A model generated the notes under the pieces. It worked only from the letters and a program-made list of their open reading frames with translations. It ran no database searches and was not told the DNA's origin. Of a DNA stretch of 45,821 nucleotides, positions 1 to 7,200 are shown piece after piece (position 1 is the first letter of the stretch; every line of letters begins with the position of its first letter). Both the position numbers and the translations under genes were made by a program. The DNA comes from an uncultured Paracoccus sp. (lineage in GTDB: Bacteria > Pseudomonadota > Alphaproteobacteria > Rhodobacterales > Rhodobacteraceae), in contig CAKTBJ010000025.1 of NCBI GenBank assembly GCA_934533075.1, forward strand, positions 1 through 45,821. The letters run 5' to 3'.

Positions 1-275
1 ACCAGCGGGCCGGTTTCCTGGATGCCGGCCTCGGCCATCGGCCAGGCCCAGGCCAGTTGCAGGTCGCCCACGGTCTCGGCGTTGATCTTGTCCAGCGGGC
101 TGTAGGCCTGGTTGTCCAGCGTGCGCCGCCACATCAGCCATTCGCCGGGCGGCGGGTCGAGGATCATGTCGTTGGTGACGGGGGTGTAATTCTCGCGCAC
201 GCCCTGGGCGGCGGCGGGCAGCGCCATCAGCGAGGCCAGCGACAGGGCGAGAACGGAAGACGCGGTGCGGAACAT
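1..275 (-). CDS. PQQ-dependent alcohol dehydrogenase, N-terminal part
   Basis: Only the first 91 residues lie in the window; the gene runs off the left edge. It starts with a signal peptide (MFRTASSVLALSLASLMALPAAAQ), pointing to the periplasm. The mature start, with WMMWR-like and YSPLDKIN-type segments followed by LQLAWAWPM, matches the first propeller blade of methanol/ethanol-type quinoproteins, which oxidise alcohols using PQQ plus Ca2+ or a lanthanide and pass electrons to cytochrome c. The residue that would separate calcium from lanthanide enzymes is outside the window. AAAGGATCC just upstream supplies the ribosome site. It lies 62 bp after a c-type cytochrome gene on the same strand, its likely electron acceptor. 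Family assignment is firm; XoxF versus ExaF/PedH-type subclass cannot be decided. Confidence 0.85.
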   Translation of the reverse strand, partial: MFRTASSVLALSLASLMALPAAAQGVRENYTPVTNDMILDPPPGEWLMWRRTLDNQAYSPLDKINAETVGDLQLAWAWPMAEAGIQETGPL

Positions 276-337
276 GGTGGGATCCTTTCGGCAAAGATTG
301 GGGTGGCGAAGGGCGCCCGCCTGGGCGCCGCCCGGCG

Positions 338-913
338 TCAATCGGCTTTCGGCAGGTCCATGCCGAAGGTATAGGCCTGCGGCACGCTGGCGGCCGCGGC
401 GGCGGCGGCCGGCGGCGGTGCCCCGCCCGGCAATTCCTTGCCCCAGGTAAAGGCCTGCGGGACGTTGCGGCCCATGCCCGGCGCATCCGGGTCGGCAACC
501 GAGGCCGAGGCCAGATGCACCCCGAGGCCAGCCAGCGACACCGCTTCCAGCGCGTCGGGATCGGCGGTCAGCGCGTCGCCATCCGCCTCGGCCCCGTTCA
601 GGACCAGGATGCGGGCAAGGATGTTCAGATAGGTCTCGTCGCCCATCATGCCGGGCGCCTGCGGCGGCATCGAATAGGCGAAGAAATCGAAAAGACCGGC
701 GCCGGTGGCGAAGTTGCCCATCACGTCCACGCCCGAGAGCGCGGGCGCCTCACCGCCCTCGGCGCGAAAGCCGTGGCAGGCGGCGCAATGGGCCTCATAT
801 GCGGATTTGCCGGCATCGGCCTGTTCCTGAGTGAAGGCGGAGGCTGCGGCAGGGATGAGGGCGAGGCTGGTCAGGCTTGCGAGACTGGCGCGGCCAAACT
901 GGCGGATTCGCAT
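338..913 (-). CDS. Periplasmic c-type cytochrome with a duplicated C-terminal motif
   Basis: A 191-residue protein with a signal peptide (cleavage near AAASA, residue 26) and one heme motif CAACH at 43-47; the probable axial Met is in YSMPPQAPG near 82. It probably accepts electrons from the neighbouring PQQ dehydrogenase and passes them to the respiratory chain. After the heme domain the tail carries two near-identical short motifs, VPQAFTWGKELP (151-162) and VPQAYTFGMDLP (177-188), joined by a Pro/Ala-rich linker of APPPAAAAAAAA type. This arrangement looks like two docking peptides on a flexible arm. It lies between a binding-protein gene (111 bp upstream) and the dehydrogenase (62 bp downstream). 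Class I cytochrome assignment is sure; the tail function is inference. Confidence 0.88.
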   Translation of the reverse strand: MRIRQFGRASLASLTSLALIPAAASAFTQEQADAGKSAYEAHCAACHGFRAEGGEAPALSGVDVMGNFATGAGLFDFFAYSMPPQAPGMMGDETYLNILARILVLNGAEADGDALTADPDALEAVSLAGLGVHLASASVADPDAPGMGRNVPQAFTWGKELPGGAPPPAAAAAAASVPQAYTFGMDLPKAD

Positions 914-1024
914 CGGAATCTCCTCTCTCAGGGTGGGTGCGGGCGGCGATCACGAAAGGTTGACACGGGATGCCGGCCTGCGTCGAGTCGTCGCACTGCA
1001 TACCAGATATGCGCTTTTTGCAAT

Positions 1025-1738
1025 CTATTTGTCAAACACCGTCATGACGTTACGCAGGCGCCGCGCAAGCGTGGCATCGCCCTTCCACAGACCGAATCCC
1101 AGCCGGGCCGGCTCCGCGCCGGGCATGTCAAGACGCTGCGGCGCAGAATCCGGGGATGTGTGCCGCATCAGGTCGGGCAGGGATGCGACGACGCAAATCC
1201 CTTGCCCCGACTGGGCTTCGGCCATCGCGGCGGGCAGGTCCGGCGCCAGCCGCGCGGGCACATTCTGCGCGCGCAGAAAGCCGCTCAGCGCCACGCGGCC
1301 GAGACCGGAGGCGCCGGGCCAGACCAGGGCCTGCCGGCATGCCGCCAGCGGGCCGGGCCAGACCGCCCAGCCGGTTTCCACCCCGATCGGCACCACGGTC
1401 AGGAACGATCGCGTCGCCGGCGTATCCGCCAGCCCGCCGGCGATCATGTCGCATTGCGCGCGGGTGATGCGCCAGTTGCGGGGATTCGCGTCGGCGCCGA
1501 TGCTGGCCAGCGGCGCCAGCAACAGCCGCGCCGGGATGGCGGCGGCAAAGGCCGCCAGGCGGGCCGCCTCGGCCTCGCCCACGCCCTGGACCGGGGTGCA
1601 GACCCGCAGCACGCCCCGCTCGCGGATCGCCGCCAGCGAGCCGTCCGGCGGCACCAGCGAGGCCAGCCCCAGCAGCCCGAGGATGAAGGCCAGGTTCACC
1701 GCCACCGCGTGACGGCGCAGGAGGCCGCGCCTGCTCAT
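1025..1738 (-). CDS. Quinoprotein-associated solute-binding protein (SBP family 3-like)
   Basis: A 237-residue protein with an Arg-rich N-terminus (MSRRGLLRRH) and one hydrophobic segment (residues about 14-30), then IRERGVLRVCTPVQ, the usual entry of family-3 periplasmic binding proteins. It resembles the MxaJ/XoxJ/LutA-like proteins found beside PQQ dehydrogenases. Some of these activate the dehydrogenase and some belong to lanthanide-uptake ABC systems. The ATG overlaps the TGA of the upstream ABC-2 permease (ATGA at 1735-1738), so the two are probably translationally coupled. It is shorter than typical MxaJ proteins (about 270-300 residues). Ligand is unknown; the link to metal or cofactor supply is inferred from context. 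Confidence 0.72.
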   Translation of the reverse strand: MSRRGLLRRHAVAVNLAFILGLLGLASLVPPDGSLAAIRERGVLRVCTPVQGVGEAEAARLAAFAAAIPARLLLAPLASIGADANPRNWRITRAQCDMIAGGLADTPATRSFLTVVPIGVETGWAVWPGPLAACRQALVWPGASGLGRVALSGFLRAQNVPARLAPDLPAAMAEAQSGQGICVVASLPDLMRHTSPDSAPQRLDMPGAEPARLGFGLWKGDATLARRLRNVMTVFDK

Positions 1739-2547
1739 CTGCGCCGGAAATCCCACAGGCAGATGGCGAAGAACACCACGCCCATGCCGCCGATCACCGC
1801 CGGCCCGACCCAGGGCGCGAACTGGTAATAGCCGATCAGCCCCCCGCGCAGCGCATCCACCGCATAGGTGATCGGGTTGGCCCGCACCATCGCCACCAGC
1901 CATTCGGGATAGGTCACCGCCGCCTGCTGCCGGGTCAGCGACGGGTCCAGCGGGAACACCGAGGACGAGGTGAAATAGAGCGGCAGGATGATGGTGTTGG
2001 AAAACACCCCGAAGCCCTCGAAGCTGTTGACCCGCGCGGCAAGGATGATCCCGAACGAGGTCAGCGCAAAGGACAGCGCAAAGATCAGCGCGGCGGCGTG
2101 CAGGACCGCGCCGGGGGTCAGCGTCACATCGGCGAACCGCGCCAGCACCAGCACCAGCATGCCGTGCAGCGTCGCCACCGTGCAGCCGCCGAGGATCTTA
2201 CCCAGCAGGATCAGCCAGCGCGGCATGGGCGAGACCAGCACCTCGCGCAGGAATCCGAACTCCCTGTCCCAGATCACCGAGACCGCGAACAGGATCGAGC
2301 TATACATCACGTTCAGCACGATCACGGCGGGGAACAGGAATTGCAGATAGGTGAAGGGCACGACCAGCCGCACCTCGCCATAGACCTCGCCGCGGAAATA
2401 GGGGTTGAGGCCGACGCCGAGGATCAGCAGCCAGATCAGCGGGCGCGACACGCCGCCGACCAGCTGGCCGCGCGCGCGCAGCGCCCGCAGCACCTCGCGC
2501 AGCCAGATGCCATAGACCCCGCGCAGCAATGCCATCAGCCTCACCAT
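1735..2547 (-). CDS. ABC-2 type transporter permease of the PQQ locus
   Basis: A 270-residue inner-membrane protein with about six hydrophobic segments. The family signature region WDREFGFLREVLVSPMPR lies near 92-109, and the C-terminal half holds the usual NPITYAVDALRGG segment, both typical of ABC-2 permeases. Such permeases recur next to PQQ-dependent alcohol dehydrogenases, including the Lut lanthanide-transport loci of methylotrophs. The start ATG at 2547 overlaps the ATPase stop (ATGGTGA); a GTG at 2544 is an alternative. With the ATPase before it and the binding protein after it, both overlapping, it forms one transport unit. Transport direction and substrate cannot be read from sequence. 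Confidence 0.87.
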   Translation of the reverse strand: MVRLMALLRGVYGIWLREVLRALRARGQLVGGVSRPLIWLLILGVGLNPYFRGEVYGEVRLVVPFTYLQFLFPAVIVLNVMYSSILFAVSVIWDREFGFLREVLVSPMPRWLILLGKILGGCTVATLHGMLVLVLARFADVTLTPGAVLHAAALIFALSFALTSFGIILAARVNSFEGFGVFSNTIILPLYFTSSSVFPLDPSLTRQQAAVTYPEWLVAMVRANPITYAVDALRGGLIGYYQFAPWVGPAVIGGMGVVFFAICLWDFRRR

Positions 2548-3464
2548 GCCCGATGCCCCCGCTCGCGCCGCGCGCCGGTCTCGTCGCGCAGGCTGCGGCC
2601 CGTGAGAGCCAGGAACACCGATTCCAGATCGGGATCGGCGCGGTGAAAGCCGGCCAGGGCGGCGCCCTCGCGGGCAAGGAAGGCGTCGGCCTCGGCCGGC
2701 GGCATCGGCAGGGTCAGCACCGGGCCGGTCCCGCCATAGGCGGCGCGCAGCCGGGGGGCCTCGGCCTCCTTGGGCGTGGCGTGGATGACCGTCTGGCCGT
2801 GGCGGGCGATCAGCTCCGCCGGCGGGCCGTCGGCGAGGATGCGGCCGTGGTCGATGATACAGATGCGGTCGTAATCCTCGACCTCGCCGATGTAATGGGT
2901 GGTGGTCAGCACCGTGACCCCCTGCCCGGCCAGCCCGCGCAGATGGTCGTTGATGGTGGCGCGGGTCTGCGGGTCGAGGCCCACGGTCGGCTCGTCCAGA
3001 AACAGGATCGCCGGGTCGTGCATCAAGGCCCGCCCGATCTCCAGCCGCCGCCGCATGCCGCCGGAGAGGCTGCGAACCCCGTCCTCGCGCCGTCCCTCCA
3101 GCCCGACAAGGACCAGAACGCGGTCGATGGCGGACCTGCGGGCACGTTTCGGCATTCCATAGACAAGGCCATGAAATTCAAGGTTTTCCCAGACGGTCAG
3201 CCGGTCGTCGAGGCTGGCGCCCTGAAACACCACGCCCAGCCGGCGGCGCGCGGCGGTGGCGCGGCGGATGTCCACGCCGGCCAGCCGCGCCATCCCCTTC
3301 TGCGGACGCAGCAGCGTGGCGAGGATGGACAGCAGCGTGGACTTCCCCGCGCCATTCGGTCCCAGCAGCGCGAAGCGGCTGCCGGAGGGCACGGAAAAGC
3401 CGATGTCGAACAGCACCTTGTGGTCGCCATAGGCATAGTCCAGACCCTCGACCTCGATACTCAC
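2541..3464 (-). CDS. ABC transporter ATPase, PQQ-alcohol-dehydrogenase-associated type
   Basis: A 307-residue nucleotide-binding subunit that energises the adjacent ABC-2 permease. Walker A is GPNGAGKS (35-42), the signature LSGGM (133-137), Walker B ILFLDEP (153-159), and the switch His is in TTTHYIGEVED. The C-terminal 80 residues hold the substrate-independent extension common to ABC-2 ATPases (VFLALTGRSLRDE). The start is GTG, because a GTGA overlap (3461-3464) joins it to the stop of the upstream membrane gene; an upstream reading in this frame has no family match. An early VEGLDYAYGDHKVL is the expected strand beta-1. Family assignment is secure; the Lut-like role is inferred from the neighbouring quinoprotein genes. 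Confidence 0.88.
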   Translation of the reverse strand: MSIEVEGLDYAYGDHKVLFDIGFSVPSGSRFALLGPNGAGKSTLLSILATLLRPQKGMARLAGVDIRRATAARRRLGVVFQGASLDDRLTVWENLEFHGLVYGMPKRARRSAIDRVLVLVGLEGRREDGVRSLSGGMRRRLEIGRALMHDPAILFLDEPTVGLDPQTRATINDHLRGLAGQGVTVLTTTHYIGEVEDYDRICIIDHGRILADGPPAELIARHGQTVIHATPKEAEAPRLRAAYGGTGPVLTLPMPPAEADAFLAREGAALAGFHRADPDLESVFLALTGRSLRDETGARRERGHRAW

Positions 3465-4057
3465 AACCAGCCTCCCAGCCACAGCATCCGGGGCAGCGCC
3501 CAGCCGCCCAGCGCCGGAATCCAGCCCGCGACCAGCGCGATCACCAGAAGGGCGGCGAAGGCGTCGGACCAGCGTGCCAGCCTTGCGTAAACCTGCGGCG
3601 CGGCGGCGGCCAGCAGATAACTCCCGGCCAGAGGCGGCAGCGGGATAAGGGAAAATATCCAGATTCCCGCCGCAATCATCTGGAATTCCTCTGTGAAACC
3701 GATTCCGAACCGCGCCCACGGTCCCAGCCCCCAGTCGGCGATCAGGGGCCGCAGTTGCCGGGTGGCCATGACCAGAACCACCGGCACCACCATCGCGGCA
3801 CCCCATGCCGCCAGCGCACCCCTGCGCCCCGGCATCGGCGCCAGCAGGCGCAGCCAGCCCTGCCGGAACAGCACCGCCATGACCAGCCCCGGCATCGAGA
3901 CATGCGCGAACACGTCCCCGGCCCGGCGCCAGTCCCGCCGGCGCTCGGCCAGGGCAGCGGCCAGGGCGATGGCACCGCCGAGGATCGCGGCCAGCAGCAG
4001 GCAGGCCGCGCCACGGGCGACGATCTGCTGAATGGTCAGGTCGTTGAGGAATTTCAT
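3461..4057 (-). CDS. Small membrane protein resembling an inactive site-2 protease (M50-like)
   Basis: A 198-residue protein with about five hydrophobic segments. The C-terminal part WIFSLIPLPPLAGSYLL (133-149) closely resembles the NLLPIPPLDG segment of M50B proteases, and RRAGDVFAHVSMPG followed by FRQGW (44-68) resembles the RRAGRLTLNPLxHIDP...GWAKP stretch of the same family. The catalytic features are absent: no HExxH at the position before residue 40 (GGAIALAAALAERR instead), and the Asp of PPLDG is Ala144. It is joined by ATGA and GTGA overlaps to two different ABC ATPase genes, one on each side, so it is made with both transporters. A structural or chaperone role at the membrane is possible. 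Homology by eye only; function unknown. Confidence 0.6.
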   Translation of the reverse strand: MKFLNDLTIQQIVARGAACLLLAAILGGAIALAAALAERRRDWRRAGDVFAHVSMPGLVMAVLFRQGWLRLLAPMPGRRGALAAWGAAMVVPVVLVMATRQLRPLIADWGLGPWARFGIGFTEEFQMIAAGIWIFSLIPLPPLAGSYLLAAAAPQVYARLARWSDAFAALLVIALVAGWIPALGGWALPRMLWLGGWL

Positions 4058-4644
4058 GGTGTTGCCAGCCCCGCCGGCCGGCCGGCCAGCAGCAGGGGCC
4101 GCGCATCCAGGGCCTCGGCCTCGGCGGGGTCGTGGGTGACGAGGACCAGCCCGGCGCCGGTCTCGGCCAGCATCTCGCGCGTCAGGGCGATCATCCGCGC
4201 CGCCGTGTCGGCGTCCAGCGAGGCGAAAGGCTCGTCCATCATCAGGATATCGGGGCGGGTGGCGAAGGCGCGGGCCAGGCTCAGCCGGCGCTGCTGGCCC
4301 AGCGAGAGCTGGCGCGGATAGCGGTCGCCCAGCCCCTCCAGCCCGGTGCGCGACAGCCAGCGCAGGGCCTCGGCGCGGGGGATGCCGGTGGCGATGGTCA
4401 GGTTCTGCAAGGCGGTCCGCCAGGGCAGCAGCATCGGCTCCTGAAACACCGGGGCGCGGGTTTCCGTGGCCTCAAGAACCCCGTCGAACACCGTGTCCAA
4501 CCCCAGCAAAATCCGCAGAAGGGTGGTTTTTCCGATGCCGGATGGTCCCAGCAGCGCAATGCGTTCGCCGCGCCCGACCGCCAGCGTCAGCGCGCCCAGC
4601 ACGGCGGTCTCGCCGAAGCGGCGGGCGGTCAGGTCAAGCCGCAT
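4054..4644 (-). CDS. ABC importer ATPase, NitT/TauT type
   Basis: A compact 196-residue ATPase, shorter than the usual 240-260 residues of SsuB/TauB/NrtD proteins because the C-terminal region is lacking. It keeps Walker A GPSGIGKT (33-40), Q-loop FQEPMLLPWR (67-76), signature LSLGQ (113-117), Walker B ILMMDEP (133-139), D-loop SLDADT and switch His171. The LPWRTALQN segment is typical of the nitrate/sulfonate/taurine class. It overlaps the permease stop upstream by 11 bp and the M50-like gene downstream by ATGA. With the permease and the binding protein it forms an importer for an unidentified small molecule, here embedded in a PQQ alcohol oxidation locus. Confidence 0.87.
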   Translation of the reverse strand: MRLDLTARRFGETAVLGALTLAVGRGERIALLGPSGIGKTTLLRILLGLDTVFDGVLEATETRAPVFQEPMLLPWRTALQNLTIATGIPRAEALRWLSRTGLEGLGDRYPRQLSLGQQRRLSLARAFATRPDILMMDEPFASLDADTAARMIALTREMLAETGAGLVLVTHDPAEAEALDARPLLLAGRPAGLATP

Positions 4645-5443
4645 CGTCGCGCCTCCAGCGGTTCGCGCGGGCCTCCCACGGGCGCAGGATCAGCGCATCC
4701 ACGGCCAGCATCACCAGCACGAAGGCCAAAGCCCAGGCCAGAACGGCCTTTACGTCGAAAAGCTGGAAACTCATATGCAGGCGAAAGCCCACGCCGTCGC
4801 TGCGGCCCAGAAACTCGACCACCAGCACGATCTTCCAGATCAGCGCCATGCCGGTGCGCGCGGCCGAGGCCAGATGCGGCGCCAGCTGCGGCAGCACCAC
4901 ATGGCGCCAGCGCGCCAGCGGCGACAGGCGAAAGGCCCGCGCCATGTCGTCCAGCGGCGGCGACAGCGCGCGGGCGCCGTCGCGCAGCATCACCGCCACC
5001 ATCGGGATCTTGTTGGCGGCGACGGCGGTGATGGCGGCGGCCTCGTTCAGGCCGATCCAGATATAGCACAGCACGATCACCACCAGCGCCGGCAGGTTCA
5101 GCGCCACGATCAGCAGCGTGTTCAGCCAGGCATCCGCCGCGCGCGAGCGCCCCATCCAGACGCCCAGAGCCGCGCCCAGCGCCAGCGCGATCACGAAGCT
5201 GGCCGCCACCCGGCCCAGCGTCACGCCCAGATGGTGCCACAGCACGCCGCTGCGGATCAGGTCGGCCAGCACGCCGGCAACCGCCAGCGGCGAGGGCAAT
5301 ATCTGCGCCCGCGTCACCAGTTGCGAGACCACGGCCCAGACCGCCACGACCAGCGCCACGGCGACTAGCCCCGGCGGGATGCGGGCCAGCCACGCCCGCA
5401 TGCCGGCAGGCCCCTGCCCGGCCAGGAGGCGCGGCCTAGTCAC
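4634..5443 (-). CDS. ABC importer permease, NitT/TauT type
   Basis: A 269-residue inner-membrane subunit with six predicted hydrophobic helices. The cytoplasmic coupling loop ARAFRLSPLARWRHVVLPQ (about 192-210) is the EAA motif, which contacts the ATPase, and the following APHLASAARTGMALIWK is standard for SsuC/TauC-like permeases. The start ATG lies inside the end of the binding-protein gene (8-bp overlap) and the stop runs 11 bp into the ATPase gene, so the three subunits should be made in fixed ratio. Substrate is unknown. In PQQ loci of other proteobacteria a similar importer accompanies alcohol oxidation genes, which suggests a cofactor, metal complex or organic anion. Confidence 0.86.
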   Translation of the reverse strand: MTRPRLLAGQGPAGMRAWLARIPPGLVAVALVVAVWAVVSQLVTRAQILPSPLAVAGVLADLIRSGVLWHHLGVTLGRVAASFVIALALGAALGVWMGRSRAADAWLNTLLIVALNLPALVVIVLCYIWIGLNEAAAITAVAANKIPMVAVMLRDGARALSPPLDDMARAFRLSPLARWRHVVLPQLAPHLASAARTGMALIWKIVLVVEFLGRSDGVGFRLHMSFQLFDVKAVLAWALAFVLVMLAVDALILRPWEARANRWRRDDAA

Positions 5444-6401
5444 CCCGATGGAACAGGCCCTCGGGCACCGCGGTCAGCCCGCCCGTCACCTCCTCGCCGC
5501 CGAACTCGGCCAGCACCGCGAAGAATTCCGAGGCCGCCGCCTCGTCCACGGGTCCCTCGGCCGGGATGCCCGCCCGCCAGCCGTCGCGCAGGGCGGCGAA
5601 TTCGGCATCGTCGGCGGCGTTCATCAACGGGCGGATGGATTCCCAGGCCGCATCGTCCGAGGCCAGCAGCCGCTTGGCCGCCAGCGAGGCCGCCGCCAGC
5701 GCCGGGGCCACGCCCGCATCGGCCCGGTCGCGCTGGATCGCATAGACCAGCAGCGGCGCCCTGGGGTCGAGGTCCAGCGCCGCCAGCGCATCGGCGACCG
5801 AGACCAGTTCGCGCGCGCCGCCGGCCAGCGCCTTGGCGTTGAAGTTCCAGTTGTTCACCATCGCCTGCACCTCGCCCGAGGCCAGGGCCTGCGAGACCAG
5901 CGGCGGCGCGGCAAAGACCTGCCGGGTCTCGGCGGCCAGGTCCCAGCCCTCGGCGGCGGCCCAGGCACGCAGGATCAGCCAGCTCTTGTCGATGGGGCTG
6001 CCGGAGACGGCGATCTTGCCGCCCGCCAGATCGGCCAGCCCCTGCGCCGGGCTGCCCTCGGGTACCAGCACCGCCCCCACGGCGGTCGAGAACGGGATCA
6101 GCCGCAGGTCCAGCCCGCCATCCTGCGCCCGCGCCGCCCAGATCCAGTCGGTGACGATGGCATCCACCTCGCGCCCTTGCAGGGCGATCTGGGTGGCGGG
6201 GTTGCCGGCCAGTTCCTCGACGACCAGCTCGAACCCGTTGGCGGTATCGAATCCGTGGTCCTTGATGGTCTGCAATTCCCACAGGACCGTTCCGCCGGCG
6301 ATGGTGCCGACATGGACCTCGCCCAGCGGCGCCTCGGCCCGCGCGGCCCCCGCCAGCGCCAGCGCCGAAACGGCGGCGACCCTCAACCATGAAACGAACA
6401 T
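5436..6401 (-). CDS. ABC importer substrate-binding protein, NMT1/SsuA-like
   Basis: A 321-residue periplasmic protein with a signal peptide (cleavage after AGAARA, residue 22). The order HVGTIAGGTVLWELQTIKDHG, then LQGREVDAIVTDW and DLAGGKIAVSGSP, follows the NMT1/THI5-like fold used for sulfonates, nitrate, pyrimidine precursors and similar ligands. The ligand cannot be predicted. GGGAGGTTGCGCC just upstream gives a strong ribosome site. It is the first gene of the tightly overlapped run that ends in the PQQ dehydrogenase, 64 bp after a short-chain-dehydrogenase-like gene on the same strand, with a possible promoter in that gap. Confidence 0.84.
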   Translation of the reverse strand: MFVSWLRVAAVSALALAGAARAEAPLGEVHVGTIAGGTVLWELQTIKDHGFDTANGFELVVEELAGNPATQIALQGREVDAIVTDWIWAARAQDGGLDLRLIPFSTAVGAVLVPEGSPAQGLADLAGGKIAVSGSPIDKSWLILRAWAAAEGWDLAAETRQVFAAPPLVSQALASGEVQAMVNNWNFNAKALAGGARELVSVADALAALDLDPRAPLLVYAIQRDRADAGVAPALAAASLAAKRLLASDDAAWESIRPLMNAADDAEFAALRDGWRAGIPAEGPVDEAAASEFFAVLAEFGGEEVTGGLTAVPEGLFHRGD

Positions 6402-6427
6402 GGCGCAACCTCCCGTGATGATGCGGC

Positions 6428-6456
6428 AATCATCGCCCGCGCCGCCGCCGTGTCAA
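6428..6456 (-). promoter_or_regulatory. Candidate promoter for the ABC/PQQ operon
   Basis: Reading the minus strand, a perfect TTGACA (6456-6451) is followed after 17 bases by ATGATT (6433-6428), 27 bases before the ATG. The -35 is strong; the -10 is weak. A similar CCTTGACA stands at 7987-7980 before the racemase-like gene, so the operon could instead start there. Confidence 0.3.
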
Positions 6457-6465
6457 GGCGCAGGG

Positions 6466-7200
6466 CTACAGCATCAGCCCGCCATCGCAGCGGATGCTTT
6501 GCCCGGTGACATAGCCGGCCTGCGCCGACAGCAGGAAGCCGATCAGTGCCGCCACGTCCTCGGGCGCGCCGAAGCGGCGCATGGGGACCGAATCGCGCAA
6601 GCTGTCCCATTCCGCCGGGGTCAGCGAGGATTTCGCGCCCGGCGGCTTGGCGATCAGGCCGGGCACCACGGCGTTGCAGGTGATGCCGCGCGGCGCGAGG
6701 TCATGGGCCAGCAGCCGCACCTGCGCCTCCATCGCCGCCTTGGCGGGGCCGGTGGCGGCGAAGGCCATCGGCCGGGGGCGGTGGGCGCCGAAGGCGGTGA
6801 TGGTGACGATGCGCCCGCGCCCGTCGCGCAGATGCGGCACCACCGCCTGCGTGCAGCGCAGGAAGGCCGTGGGCATGGCGGCGAAGGCGTCGCGCAGGGC
6901 CTCCGGCGCGGCCTCGGCCATCGTGCCGCGCCGGGCATAGCCGGCGGCGAAGACCATGCCCGAGACCGGGCCGAGGCCGGGCAGCAGCGCCGCCAGCGCC
7001 TGCGCCGTGGCCGCCTCGGCCAGATCGCCCGTCCAGCACCGGACCTGCGCGCCGGCGGCACGGCAGCGATCCGCCACCGCCTCCAGCCCGGCGGCGTTAC
7101 GCCCGGTATGCAGCGCCAGCCGCACCCCCTGCCCCGCAAGCTGCCCGGCCAGCATGGCGCCGATGCCGGAGCCGGCGCCGAGAATCACATAGCCGTCCAT
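6466..7200 (-). CDS. Divergent short-chain dehydrogenase/reductase-like protein
   Basis: A 244-residue Rossmann protein with the nucleotide motif GAGSGIG (8-14) and the C-terminal GYVTGQSIRCDGGLML ending typical of FabG-like SDRs. The active site is altered: where YxxxK is expected the sequence is TGPAK (150-154), so the catalytic Tyr is Thr150 while Lys154 is kept, and the Ser 13 residues earlier is Phe137 (TAFGAHRPRP). It may therefore not work as a standard reductase. Its ATG shares one base with the stop of the racemase-like gene (TGATG), so the two are co-translated. Substrate unknown. The classical-SDR fold is secure; activity is doubtful. Confidence 0.78.
   Translation of the reverse strand: MDGYVILGAGSGIGAMLAGQLAGQGVRLALHTGRNAAGLEAVADRCRAAGAQVRCWTGDLAEAATAQALAALLPGLGPVSGMVFAAGYARRGTMAEAAPEALRDAFAAMPTAFLRCTQAVVPHLRDGRGRIVTITAFGAHRPRPMAFAATGPAKAAMEAQVRLLAHDLAPRGITCNAVVPGLIAKPPGAKSSLTPAEWDSLRDSVPMRRFGAPEDVAALIGFLLSAQAGYVTGQSIRCDGGLML

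Noticed and set aside
515..1828. 437-residue plus-strand reading over the left region
   Set aside because: Shadow of the minus-strand cytochrome, binding protein and permease genes; Arg/Gln/Gly-rich text typical of antisense frames in high-GC DNA.
2541..4106. 521-residue protein covering the ABC-2 ATPase and the region upstream
   Set aside because: Only the last 307 residues match an ATPase; the upstream part overlaps the M50-like gene in another frame. The GTG at 3464 is the real start.
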